Below, in pieces: positions 1 to 11,000 of a stretch of DNA of 64,000 nt. Under the pieces are notes generated by a model. That model was given only the letters and a program-made list of their open reading frames with translations, was not told the DNA's origin and did not search any database. Made by a program: the position numbers and the translations under genes. Source of the DNA: Rebecca billardiae RCC1528 (taxonomy: Eukaryota > Haptophyta); NCBI GenBank assembly GCA_965240325.2, contig OZ251222.1, forward strand, positions 2,108,001 to 2,172,000, given 5' to 3'. Position 1 is the stretch's first letter. Every line of letters begins with the position of its first letter.

Positions 1-393
1 AGACCCCTGATCCGGCATGACTGTGGCCTCGCGGCCGACGACTTGCTGTTGCACGCGCTCGGCGCCACGGCCGCCGCCGAGCAGCACTCCTGGCCCGTAC
101 CCGAAGTCGAGGCAGGCGAGGGGCGCTCCCATAGCAAAGCGGCCACACTCGGAGAACACGTTGAGATGCGGCGGCACCTCGCGCACCACGAGCCTGTCGC
201 TACTCGGGTCATGCCCGAGCACGAGCACGCGCAGGCCGTTCAGCTCGGGCCGCGCTGACAGGCCGCGCAGACGCGCAAATCGGCCGATAGGGTGCACCAT
301 GCGCGCGGGCTGGCACGCGCTGATGGTGAGCGCATCCATGTGGCGATGGCCCGCGGGGGCGCGCGTGTCGTGCGCATCGAGCGACGGAAGCAT
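1..393 (-). CDS. Partial unknown protein with an RPELNG motif
   Basis: Reading the minus strand from an ATG at 393 gives 131 codons with no stop, continuing off the left edge. Around residues 50-70 is RPELNGLRVLVLGHD followed by RLVVRE. This resembles a short 'xRPELNGxxxxVLGxDxxxxRxxVR' motif that I recall from many unannotated algal proteins. No catalytic domain is visible in this fragment. Further in-frame ATGs lie at 339 and 300, so the start is uncertain. No function is assigned. Confidence 0.45.
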   Translation of the reverse strand, partial: MLPSLDAHDTRAPAGHRHMDALTISACQPARMVHPIGRFARLRGLSARPELNGLRVLVLGHDPSSDRLVVREVPPHLNVFSECGRFAMGAPLACLDFGYGPGVLLGGGRGAERVQQQVVGREATVMPDQGS

Positions 394-1480
394 AGATCTC
401 GTCGGCGGTAGAAAGCAGGGCGAGGTGGCGAGGGGTGCGGGCGCAAATGGGGGGTGGCGGGCTCTTCGGCGGGAATCTAATTAGTGATGGGTGTTCGATG
501 GGCTGTGAGGCGAAGCGAGGCAATTTTGGGCCTCATAGTTAGCTACCCAGGCAATCAAGCTCGACGAATGAGCGCGCGGCTGATGGTAAGACAACATGCA
601 TCACCGACTACACAACATGCACACGATACTATGCGTGATACGACCGCCAGCAACTACAGTATTTACTCACTGACTGGGTACCCCGCGTTACAACGGCCTG
701 CTCGAGAGCTGTGTGCTAGGCGCCCGCGGGCATGAGACTAGGCAGCGGCCGTTACGGGCTGCCTACTGGGCAAATACTCAATTAGCCCGCATACCGAACT
801 GTGCGCACGACACTCGGTCGATCGCGTTATTTAACGCCGTTGCTGGCATCGTCCTCGTCAAGGTCAGGCCGAGTGGCCTGACAGCTTACTGCTTACTACT
901 GGACTTAAACTGGTCAATAGACAATACATCACAGTACACGTACAGCCAGACAGTACGTAGACACTCGACAGTCATCACAGTACCATTGGCGCACACGGCA
1001 TAGCTTGAGCTGGCTCGGACGCACCGGGGATGACCCGCATGCGGCATGACGGTCGCGCCCGGCCGGCTCAGAGTCAGACCAGACGTTAAGCTACTGCTAC
1101 TACGAGGCCTGAGTTAATATACTGACCGGATCACGTTAAGCTGCATGCTACAGTACCGACTACGATGGCGCCAATGAGTGAGCCACGGACCCTAGTAACT
1201 ACGGTCGGCACAGCGAAGCAGACGCGACGAGCCCGATCGAAGTCAACTGACCGCACATGGCACATGGGGCCCGCGCGGCAGGGCGGCGGGCGCCGGCGCC
1301 CGGACCCTGTGGCCTGTGTAACTGCTCGTCAATTACGGCAATAATCGATCATTCAATCGTGACTCGGTGGACTGCAATCGCGTCGATAATAATCATCATC
1401 ATGCATGCGCGCGAATATGCTCCGATGGCGGTGAGATTGCTCGTGATCGAGTCGTGCACGACTGAGACCGAAGGCGATCG
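394..1480. other. Intergenic, no gene recognised
   Basis: ORFs here are short, and none has a recognisable motif or the strong G/C third-position bias of the confirmed genes. The stretch from about 500 to 1250 is visibly less GC-rich than the coding DNA. Confidence 0.6.
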
Positions 1481-2409
1481 TCATAATGATGCCAGCTCGT
1501 TCACCGGCGCGCTGTGGCGGTGGTGGGCTGGCATCGCCGCCACATTGCCTGCGGTCCCGCTGTGACCATCTGCCACCGCGCAGCCGCTGACACTGATAGC
1601 GGCGTCATCGACCGCATCAAAGTAGGTCGCGCTGTCAACCCGCCTGGGCTGCGCCTCATCACCGGCGGGCGCAGCCTCCGCGGCCTCGGCGCTGACAGGG
1701 ACGGGGCCCACCTCGGGCGCCTCGCAGCCACCTGCTTGGCATTCACTGCTCGTCTGACCGCACGTGTAGCAGAAGCCCGTGCCACACCTGCACGTGATCG
1801 TATCGCACCCGCCATTCTTCTCGACGGGCGTGGTGCACGTCGGGCAAGGCTTGGTGTTCCGCTGCGCCCACTCGTGGAACAAGCCCTCGCTGTCTGCGCG
1901 TGCGCACCCGCGCCACGATGGGAGCGGGAGGTCAGCCGAAGTTGGGGAGGGGTGTACTAGTAGCACGCCGCAGGGGACGGCTGGGCGACGCAGTGTGACG
2001 GTGCTGCGCAGTGCTCACGAGGCCCTTGCGCCATGCTGGGGCGCGCACCGTGCATGTTCATCTGGCCGAAGGGCGAGAGCAGCAACTCGACAGCAGCTGA
2101 CACGTCCCCGCGGGTCACGCACAGGGCCTTGCGAGCCTCCATCGGCTCGATAAAGCCCATCTCGGCGAGCATACTCAGCTCGGCCACGTAATGATCCTCG
2201 TCGACGTGATCATCGTGCTCGTCCAACTCATCGGCCACGGGTGGCGCGGAGGCGACAGGCGATGGCACGCCATGCGCCTCAGGAATCGCGGCCACGTCTG
2301 CATGCGCATCACCCAGCTCGGTAACGGCGACAATCGGGGTGGTAGGCACGTCGAGCTCGTCATGGGCGGGGACGTCTGTTGAGGCCTCGGGCGCCCCACC
2401 GCCAGCCAT
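1481..2409 (-). CDS. UBA plus RING2/IBR-like zinc-finger protein
   Basis: Two exons, complement(1481..1893, 2049..2409), join to 257 residues. The 155-nt intron (1894-2048) starts GTGCGCG and ends CGCAG. An acidic linker (residues about 60-72, DEHDDHVDED) precedes a UBA-like helix bundle (about 75-112, LAEMGF and later AAVELLL). The second exon opens directly into a RING2-type finger of RBR ubiquitin ligases, with KPCPTC, EKNGGCDTITC and GTGFCYTCG (about 130-165). Ubiquitin binding by the UBA is family knowledge. Ligase activity is doubtful because I see no RING1 or first IBR. The stop is TGA. Missing upstream exons cannot be excluded. Splicing is inferred from domain continuity across the frame change. 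Confidence 0.75.
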
Positions 2410-3415
2410 GACTTGCCCACCACCGTCCCCACGTCAGGCCGTCCACCGGGCGGCGGCGGCCTTTCTGAGCGGGGCGGACAAGGCAGACCCAGCCGGAGCG
2501 GCGGCGGCTGCCGCCTGCCCAGGCCGGAGCTCCAGAGCGGTGACTTTGACCAATTCTATGATTTAAAGACACAGGCACGAGGGCGCAGCTCTCCTGATTC
2601 GTCTGTCGAAGTACTGATTGGAGACAGAGGGTGTGAGCGCGTTGGCCGCGGGTGAGGACGTAGTCGTCGTCGATGCCGGATCACACGGAGGAAGTAGGTG
2701 CCCAGGGATGCCGCTGAAGTATTTGCAGTCGTCGCCAGCCCTTGGTCATCATGTACTTGTACGCGTCGACGTTCCGAGGCCGTGTTCGAGTTGCGGATGC
2801 AGTGGTGCAGATAGTGGATGGGGTCGCCCTGGCCGGTGTGCGCGGCCTTGGTCTTGCCGAGTTGCGGAAGTAGTCGCCCTTGCCGTTGAGGAAGTCGTCG
2901 CCCTGGCCGTTGACGAGGAAGTCGTCGCCCTGGCCGTTGAGGAAGTCGTCGCCCTGGCCGCTGAGGATGCCTGCGCTGCCCAACCGGGCACGTCTGGCGC
3001 GCCAGCGCCGCGCGCGGCTCTACGCCAGCGACGGCGGCACGGCGGCAGCCGGATCACGGGGGGCAGCTGCAGCGGCGCTGGGGCCTGTCGTGTTCGGCAC
3101 GCGCAGGCTGTTGGCCAGGCGGTCGCAGGTGTCCATGTTCTCGAGCACCGAGCCAATGGCGGGGGGCGTACTTGCTTTTGAGGTCCCGGGTGAGTCCTTC
3201 CAGCTGCCGCCCGCCGTACGAGTTGGTCGCCACCGGTTGGCCAGGACGCGCGCGGGCAGCTTGACCATCGCCGTAGCCGCCTGCTGCTTGGCGGTGGGGT
3301 CGGGCCGGTCGATTTTTCGCGGAGGGGAAAAACAAAGGCAGGAAACAAAGACGCACCAGGGCGCGCGGCGGGCCGGCGTGCGGACTGCGGCCTCGTCTTC
3401 GGCTTGCCGGCAAGC
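2410..3415. other. Intergenic with a short tandem repeat
   Basis: No gene is recognised. A tandem repeat at 2861-2966 gives several overlapping repetitive ORFs on both strands. A minus-strand ORF (3020-3268) has modest coding character but no motif. Confidence 0.5.
2861..2966. repeat. Tandem repeat, 24-27 bp unit
   Basis: About four imperfect copies of a unit containing GTCGTCGCCCTGGCCGTTGA lie head to tail. One minus-strand frame reads it as a QGDDFLNG repeat. Copies differ by one inserted codon or by single bases. Confidence 0.85.
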
Positions 3416-4216
3416 ATGCTCGCCGCATCGGTCCTCGTCGCGCTCGGCGCGAGTCGTGTGATGACGGCATCGCAGCCCTTCAGCGCTGTCTCAATGGCGA
3501 GAGCAGCGCGTCCTCGGGCTGCCGCGCAGGCGAACTTCCTGCTTGACCTGACCACGCCGTCAGGTGTTCCGAAGGACTCGGCGGCCGTCCGCGCTCAGGC
3601 GGTGGCTGGCGTCCGTGCAGCGCTCCGCAGCGGCAAGTCTCCGCGCTTCTTCGAGGTGGAGTTCCCTCCGCTACAGCAGCTCAACAAGCTGGGCGACGGC
3701 TCACGGGCGTCACAGCAGCTCGTCACGCGCGTCAATTGCGATGTCGCCCTCCAGCTGGCGGGCGCCGTGGGAAACGCCGTGATTGCCACCTGCGGCCGGG
3801 ACCAAGAGAGCGAGCTCGCGAAGCGCGCGCGGGGCAAGGCAGTCCTCCCACTACGAGACGTGGAGAAGAGTGCCCCCAAAGGAGCCGCAGTCGTCGTCAT
3901 CGGCGTGGCAGATGGCTCGCAGTGGGCGGCGGCCGAGGCGCTCGCCAAAGCCGGCCGATCCGTCGTCGTCGTCAACGCGTTCACCAACCACGGCTACAAC
4001 GGCGTGGAGCATGCGTACTACTTCAAGCCGATCACCGCGTACAGCTCGGTGGTTGGCAGCGTTGTGCGGCGCTACCCCGGCGCCTACGAGCCCTTCGACA
4101 GCCGCGGCCAGCCCATCCGCTCGGTGGACGTGCCCCTGGCACGCCAGGGTGGGCTGGTGCAGCCGGACCTGCGCGCTGTGCAGCTGTACTGCCAGGACAA
4201 GTTCAGGTGGAAATGA
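3416..4216 (+). CDS. DUF1995 family protein, probably plastid-targeted
   Basis: A single exon from the ATG at 3416 encodes 266 residues and ends in TGA. The first 45 residues are hydrophobic and then Ala/Arg-rich, like a signal plus transit leader. The body shows DUF1995 hallmarks: an early EVEFPPL segment after an Ala-rich helix, a Rossmann-like run AAVVVIGVADGSQW, then RSVVVVNAF and a late YYFKPITAYSSVVGSVVRRYPG. Plant members, such as the LPA3 type, act in chloroplasts in photosystem assembly; that role is not shown for this protein. The gene stands alone between repeats. Confidence 0.75.
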   Translation: MLAASVLVALGASRVMTASQPFSAVSMARAARPRAAAQANFLLDLTTPSGVPKDSAAVRAQAVAGVRAALRSGKSPRFFEVEFPPLQQLNKLGDGSRASQQLVTRVNCDVALQLAGAVGNAVIATCGRDQESELAKRARGKAVLPLRDVEKSAPKGAAVVVIGVADGSQWAAAEALAKAGRSVVVVNAFTNHGYNGVEHAYYFKPITAYSSVVGSVVRRYPGAYEPFDSRGQPIRSVDVPLARQGGLVQPDLRAVQLYCQDKFRWK

Positions 4217-4765
4217 GCCCGGCTGACGGGTAGGGAGCCACGAAGGCCCACGCGGCACTGGGCTCTGCTGACGTTATCTGCTGGCGCATGCCGACCCAAC
4301 CGCATCCGGCATCGACGATGCCGAGCCGCCCGCCCACTGTGGGCTGGCTGTCATGCACTGCACTCAGCGCTAGCTGAGTGCTGAGTGGCGCTGCACTGCA
4401 CTCATCTGTCATCAGCCACTGAGTGCTGAGTGCTGTCTCGGTCACTGAGTCTGAGACTCAGACAGCATCAGTCTGATGAGATATAAACCGCCGCGCGCGA
4501 CTGCTAATAATAAGTAGTAGCTAAGACCTGCTAACTAGACACATAGAATACATACCGGACGATAGTATGCCCGCGTCCGGGCCGCCCATATCAGACTCAG
4601 TTTAATTTATTTACGGGCGGCCACCATTATTCATTTATTAAAGCGCCCAAACAGCCGCCCGGAACAGCGAACTCCCGCAACTCGGATTGACGACAGTCAT
4701 CGACTCTGGCGATGCGGCCGATGCGCTGATGGCGGCGACGCCGCTGACACAGACACTCGGCGACG
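4217..4765. other. Intergenic, rich in ACTGAGTGC-type words
   Basis: No gene is seen. Between about 4340 and 4470 the words CACTGCACTC, CTGAGTGCTGAGTG and CAGTCTGA recur in direct and inverted orientation and could fold locally. From about 4490 to 4640 the DNA is AT-richer. Confidence 0.5.
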
Positions 4766-7131
4766 TCAGGACCTGTCGCTGTTCCGGGCGTGCCGCATCC
4801 TGCCGCTCATGCTCGAGGCGCCGCTCCCAGGAGACTCGCCGACGCCCGGCGATGTCCCCTGGCCGGGCGCCGGCGAGTTCACGGGTGCGAGTCGGTACGG
4901 CCGTCCTCTGCTCGCCGCGCTGCACGCGGGGCTCTCCAGGTGGATCGACGGGCAGCTGCCGGACGCGCCCAAGGCGCGCAGCGCCTCTTCGCCCGTGCGC
5001 CCGCGGCAGGGGGGCACATCCAGGTCCGCAGAGGTGGCACCAGGGTCTCGGCGCACGCGCACCGGGACCGCGCCCGCGGACTGCTGCCGAGGGAAGGGCG
5101 GGCGCACCGCCGCGCCGCCGGCTGCTCTGGCCTGCCCGGCGTGCGCAGCGGGGCCCGCGCCGCGCGCCGCGCTAGCCGCCGCAGGCTCGTGCCCATGCGG
5201 CGCGCCCCGCGCGCGCGAGTCGATAGCAGGGAGGGGCTGCCAGGAGCCCATGCTGCTCGGGCCGCCTCCGTCGTCGCCGCCGCCCGCGTCGCCGCTGGCC
5301 CCAGCCGCGAGGTCGCGCTGCGGCATGACGCGAACCGACGCCTTGTGGCTCACGGGCGCGCTCGTCGCGTGGCACGAGCGCGAGCGCGTGCGCAGCCACG
5401 TGCCAGCGACCGAGCTCGCCGTCTCGCGAGCAGCCGTGTCCGCGCCCGTGGCGCGCGCAGGCAGGTCTGGCTCGCGGAAGCTCGCGAGCTGCTCGGCGCG
5501 CGAGCGAGCGTCTCTCGTCAGCACAAAGATCCTGCGCGCGTGGCGCGGCGCGACGCGGCGCGAGGTCGCATGAGAGCGCGCAGCGCGCGGCGCCGCGGCG
5601 CCGCGTTCCCACGCGCGCTCCTCCCAGCGCGCGCGCGCTCGCGGCTCGTCCCCGCGCTCTCGCGCCGTGCACGCACCTGTCTGACTGGCGGACGAGGCGC
5701 GCGGCGGGCGGGTTGATGAACACGTACGAGAGCGCCGGTCGGTCCTCGGTCACGCCCGTCTCGCGCGGGATCAGCGTGGTGATCGCTGCGATCACGGTGC
5801 GAAGCTGCTTGGCGCGGTCCTTGTCCTTCCGCTCCTTCTCACGCTGCACCTTCTGCCAGTACGCCTGCCCGCGGCCGGGGCTGGCGGGGAGCGAGGGCGG
5901 CTGCTCGTCCATCGGGCAGTACAGCCCGATCACGAGGTACCCCTCCGTGACCATCCGCGTGAACAGCTCGCCGAACGAGATCTCGCCGTACAGCTGCGGC
6001 ACGGGCAGCTGCTCGATGCCGGGTGTGTGCGCGTCGCCCACCAGGTTCTTGAGGATGGCGATCAGCAGCGGCATATAAAAGTTTGCCGTGACCATCGTGC
6101 ACGCCATCTCGTCCGCGTACGCCGAGCCCGACGCGATGGCGGGCGACTGGAGGAACGTGGTGAACGAGTCGACCGACGGCCACCACTCGCGGCCGTCGTC
6201 CACGAAGCGCACGTTCTTCAGGTCGTCCAGCTCGGTGAGCAGCTGGCACGGCCGCTCGCGCCGCGCGTTGAGCTCGGGCGTGTTGAGGAAGTTGCGGATC
6301 TTTGCGATCGCGAGGACCGCGTGCGCGTCGCCCGGCGGCTCGGAGTTCGGGTCGCGCTTCGCGAGGTCCTCCCCGCCGAAGAGCACGGCGCACGACGCGT
6401 ACCCGAGCCCGGCGCGCGCCAAGTCCGTCTCGTCCAGCGCGGAGCCGCGCACAAAGTGCGTGCGCGCCGTGAGGCGCAGCTCCGCCATCGACTCGCCGTC
6501 GTCGTCAGGCTCGGCGGGGGCGAGCACGACGAGTGTGTGCGAGCACAGGTGCGAGGCGGTCTCGAGGAGCACGCCCAGGTTGCCCGGCCAGCCGCACACC
6601 AGGATGAGCTGCTCGGCGACCGCGAACGAGCGCACGTCGTGCATCACCACCTCCTCCAGCGGCCGCAGCGCGCCCTCGCCCTCGCCATCCGTGCCGTCGA
6701 GCGAGGCCGCGTAGTTGGCGGCCGCGGAGCGGCTCGAGCTGCGCACCCAGCTGAGCGTAGACGAGGGCGCCTCCTCGCCGACGAGCGCGAGCGGCGCGAG
6801 CGGGCGGTGCACCAGCGCCGAGGCCGCCTCGGCGCTCGCGCGCGCCGCCTCCGCCTCCGGCACGGACGGCTCGACGCGCCACGATGGCCGCCGGCTGCCG
6901 CCGCCCACGTGGCCCTCCGGGGCAGCGGCCGAGAGCAGGTTGCGCGCGCCCTCGCCGCCGAAGAGGATGGTCTCGTTCGTCCACTTGTGCCCGTGCGAGA
7001 GCATGGGGCGTGGCGGCTCCGAGCCCGCCGAGGAGATGGGCGAGCCGCTCGGCGCCGCGCTCGAGCTCGCAGTCGCCGTCGCGCCGCCGCCGCCGCCGGC
7101 GGCGGCGCCGCCGTTCGCGCCGCCGCCGTTG

Positions 7132-7165
<34 letters not shown>

Positions 7166-9296
7166 GCGCGTCGATCGAGGACTGCCGGCGCGAGGCGGGG
7201 CGCACCTCGAGGCCGAGGCGCATGCGCGCGCGCGCGATCGCGCTGCGGTCTGGCGGCCTGCGCTTGAGCTGCTCGAGCGCGTCGGGCCCGTCCGCCAGCA
7301 CCACGAGCTCCTCGCCCGCCGCCACCTCGCGAATACTCGGGTTCAGGCCGAGCCAGCGTCGCGCCGAGTTGGCGACGCCGAGCACCAGGACCTCGCCCTT
7401 GAAGAGCTCGTAGATCGCGAGGGCGCACACGCCGAACGGCTCGCCCGCGAGCGCGTCGGGCACCATCGTCGTGTACAGCTCCCACTGCCACGAGCGCGCG
7501 TACTCCTCGCCCCACGCCTCGCCGCCCTTGAGCGTCGCCTCGTCGACGTCCGAGTCGTCGTCGAGCAGAAAGAGCGCCGAGATGACGGTGGAGAGCCCGT
7601 TGCACCCGGCGGCGCACTTGCCGAGGAGCTGCATCTTGAGCACGGACTGCGCGATGATGTACTGCACGCCGAGCGCCTGCAGCGTCTTCGCGTGCTCGTC
7701 GCGGTTGAGCTGCACCAGCATGCGCGGCACCGTCTTGCGAGAGAACTTTGCGAGCGCCAGCGCGGTGAGCGTCGCGCGCTGGTCCGCCTGCCGTTGCGCG
7801 AGGCCGGCCTGCTCGGACGAGGCGACGACGAAGACGGCGATGGCGGCGTTGAGCCCGAGGCGGTCGATCAGCGAGAGCTCGTTCGAGAGCACGTCCCCGC
7901 GCATCAGGCACACGCGCCCGCCGTACTTGCGCACGTACGCGGCCGTGTCGTATTCCTCGAGCGCGCGCGACGTGAGCACGAGAGCGCGCGGCTTGTGGCC
8001 CGCGCGGAAGGCGCCGCCGCCCGCCTCGGAGTGCGTGGCGGAGAAGCGGCCGTACAGGTCGCGCAGGAGGAGGTCGAGCTGGTGCGGCACGATGTCGCCG
8101 ACCATCACGAAGCGCGGCGCCCCCTGCGGCGGCAGCAGCCCCATCCGGCGCTTGGGCGAGCTCAGCAGCTGCGCCAGCTCGCTGAGCGTCGACGGCACGG
8201 TCGTCATCACGAGGAGGATGCAGCCCATCGCGACCCAGCGCGTGAGCTTCTGCGTGGGCGCCCAGTCGCCGTAGCCCGTCGTGCTCATCGTGATGAACAT
8301 GAAGTACAGAAAGTCGCTGTACGCGTCGAAATGCACGGCGTGGTCCGGCGCCTCGGCCTGCGGGCGCGCGGCGCAAAGCGACGGCGCGGGCCGCGCAGCC
8401 GGTCGCCGCGGATGGGCGGCGCGTCGGCGACGGTGGCGGGGAGGCGAAGCGCGGCACGCGTGGCGCGGCGCGCGGCGCGCGTCCGAGCTGCGCGGGCGCA
8501 CCTCCCAGAAGAATCCGGCGAAGAACAGCGTGATCCCCGTCAGCTTGACCAGCGTCTGCACCGCGAGCACGGTCACGTCGTTGCGGCCGTGCAGCACAGG
8601 CGCGTATGCGCGCGTGTCGAGCAGGCCGAGCATGCGCGCGTAGCCGAAGCGCGCCCAGAGCCGGACGAACGAGCCCTCGCGCACGATCGCGCTGAGTAGC
8701 AGCACCGCCGGCGGCGAGAGCAGCAGGTCCGTGACGAATTCCGCCGAGATGACGTACAGCGCTTTGCGCGGCGCGGCCGCAAAACCGACGCAGAGATCGA
8801 CCGAGATCACGACACCCATCGCGGCGTTGAGGTAGGTGAACCACTCGGGCACGGAGACGTCCCACACGTCGTCGGGCGAGTCTCTCGTCATGTACTGCAC
8901 CTCCGCCAGGTACGCGACGCACCAAAGGAAGCGCGTCATCAGCCGCACGAGCCGCCGCCCCTCGTTGGGGAGCACGTGCCAGACCGAGCGCGCGATCTCG
9001 TTGAAGGCCATGTCGCACACGGCGCGGCCGTAGCGCGCGCGGTTGATCTGCACGAGCGCGAGGCTGTACATCACCCCCACCGCGAGGTACGAGACGAGCG
9101 CCGTGAGCGTCACCCCGATCACATGCGTGACCGGCAGCGAGGGCCCCACGACCTCAAAGTGCAAGGCGATGAAGCCGACAAAGAACGCCGCGGAGATGGG
9201 CACCGACTTGGCGGTGCGTAGTCGGCGCAGGCTCTGAGACAAGGCTATCTGCCTCGCCGAAGGCCTGCGCTCAGGCTCCCCCCCTTCCTCCCCCAT
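4766..9296 (-). CDS. BK/Slo-like potassium channel with two RCK domains
   Basis: Exons complement(4766..5531, 5677..8357, 8502..9296) give 1413 residues. Residues 1-265 hold several membrane segments. Exon 2 supplies the pore helix and selectivity filter TTGYGDW (about 291-297). RCK1 follows (from about 345, FVMVGDI; later RGDVLSNELSLIDRLGL, PRMLVQLNR and AAGCNGLSTVISALF, matching the Slo RCK1 end). A long low-complexity linker separates RCK2 (LVCGWPGNLGVLLE; then LLTELDDLKNVRFVDD; then ANFYMPLLIAILKNLVG). After the second splice, RQSDRIFVLTRD matches the usual Slo tail, which confirms the junction. The intron at 8358-8501 is 144 nt, in frame and stop-free; 5532-5676 is 145 nt. Slo channels open with Ca2+ or other ligands; the ligand here is unknown. 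The C-terminal 240 residues are low complexity. Confidence 0.88.
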
Positions 9297-11000
9297 CCAC
9301 CCTCCCAGCGCCCGCGCGTCCCAACGTGCGAGCTTTGTGTGGTAGCAGGGGCGGCCTGCCCAACCACCTCACCCTTGACGGAGAAGGGATGGGGGCGAGC
9401 AGGGCTGGAGCCAGCCCTGGTTAGTTCGAGGTTGAAACTGTTCGCGAGAGCCGGCCACCTGTGCTTACCAGCTTACCGCACGTGCGGGTACGGTTCCTAC
9501 AAACCCGTAATTGAAAGGCCGGCCGGTTGGGCACCAGCCGTCAACAATTTACCTATTTACGAACCAACAGGTCCATAATCGACGAACCAACACCCATGGA
9601 CCCGGCCGTGGCATCTGGTGCTGCGAGTCGTTGGCGGTCGGCGTGGCTTTCCGGCGGCGCGCGACCACACCCGCCAGCGCACGTCTCGTTGGCGAGTCGG
9701 GCGACCCAGTAGCGCTGGCTGCGTCTGCCCGCGGAGCCACCGGGCAGGTGGCATACGCGCTCTGCTCACGATGGTGCTCGTGCGTGAACGGCGTCGCGCA
9801 TCGCCGCGCCGGTCTAAGCGCGCGAGCTGCGAGGCACTGAGTCTGAGCTCTGCACGAGCGTGGACGTCACGCGCGCACGCGGCCGCACGAGTGCCTTGCA
9901 GCTCGCGGCGCGCGGCGCGCGCGTGCGCTCGTACGACAATGCATAGATGCTGGCGCAGTCGCCCGGCCTGCGCGCGGATTAGTTGATGAGTGACTACGTA
10001 GTCTTAGGATGAGACTGCTGAGACTGCTGATGAGTGATGTTGGCGGACGAGTCTTGACTCAGCCTGCTGGGGCTAGAGGGCGGAGTGGAGGGCCCCGCTG
10101 ATGCATGCTCATGCCTCACAGCAGAGTTGAGCCTACCGGCGTGCCGCAATGCACTCCGTACTACGCAGTATCTACTACCGTTGTATAACATCGGAGAGCT
10201 CTACTTAGTAGGACTAGGAGTCTCAGTGACATGCTGAATACTCGTACTAAATAAAGTAACCGTGAGGATCTGATCATGCGCGCAGTGACTGCAAATATGC
10301 TGCCGCCCGAACAGCGCGCAGCAGCATTAACATATTACAATAATAGGCTGCTCAGCGGCACGGCGCGCCGCCGGCTGCCTGACTGCGTATGCTATTGAAC
10401 GGTAAGTGGCTCGGGTTACACTTACAGTAGCCAGCCGCTGCTGGACCGTCGTGCAGCACTTCCTAGGCTGAGGTCTGCTCCTGCGGCACGGTCACCGTTG
10501 GACTATGGAGACCGACTCAGACTTCAATAAGCTAGAGACGGAGTGTCCGAGCCGAGCAGTCCGCCAGACGTCGTAGTAGTAGCAGCTGCTATATCAGGGC
10601 ACGCCGCCGACTGCTACTGTCACTGACCGGGCTCACTGACGGACACTGACCCGCCACCCATCACTGTCAAGTGTCAGGGCGGGCCGGCCGCAGCCTGCCA
10701 TGGGACACTGGGGCATGACAGCGGAGACTCTCGGGCACTGCGGTGAGTGTGACTGGCAGCCATCGGGCATCGGCGCCGAGACTCACTCTGGGTCGGAGCC
10801 GGCTGTGCACAGCCGGTCCGCGATCGCGCCCGGTCTGCTTGGTGCAGACTTCATCGTCACAATAATCATCGTCACCTGCTGCATCATCATGCATTCTGAC
10901 GACATACGACCGGCCACCAGGCAGGCTGATGGCTGATGCGGCAGGCCCCGCTGCCCGCAGCCAGCCCGGATGGTTCAGGCGGGTCGGAGCCGCAGGACCC
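9297..11000. other. Intergenic, no gene recognised
   Basis: About 1.7 kb with only short ORFs on both strands and no motif. Composition falls from very GC-rich near 9600-9980 to mixed DNA with many CTGACT/ACTGAC words from 9990 onward. Confidence 0.6.

Noticed and set aside
5532-5676. C-terminal reading of the channel straight through 5532-5676
   Set aside because: Gives an Arg-rich tail with no match, whereas splicing restores RIFVLTRD, expected at the end of Slo channels.
6027-8699. 890-codon open frame on the plus strand
   Set aside because: Exactly antisense to the channel gene; it is open only because high-GC coding DNA leaves few stops in the opposite frames, and it has no domain.
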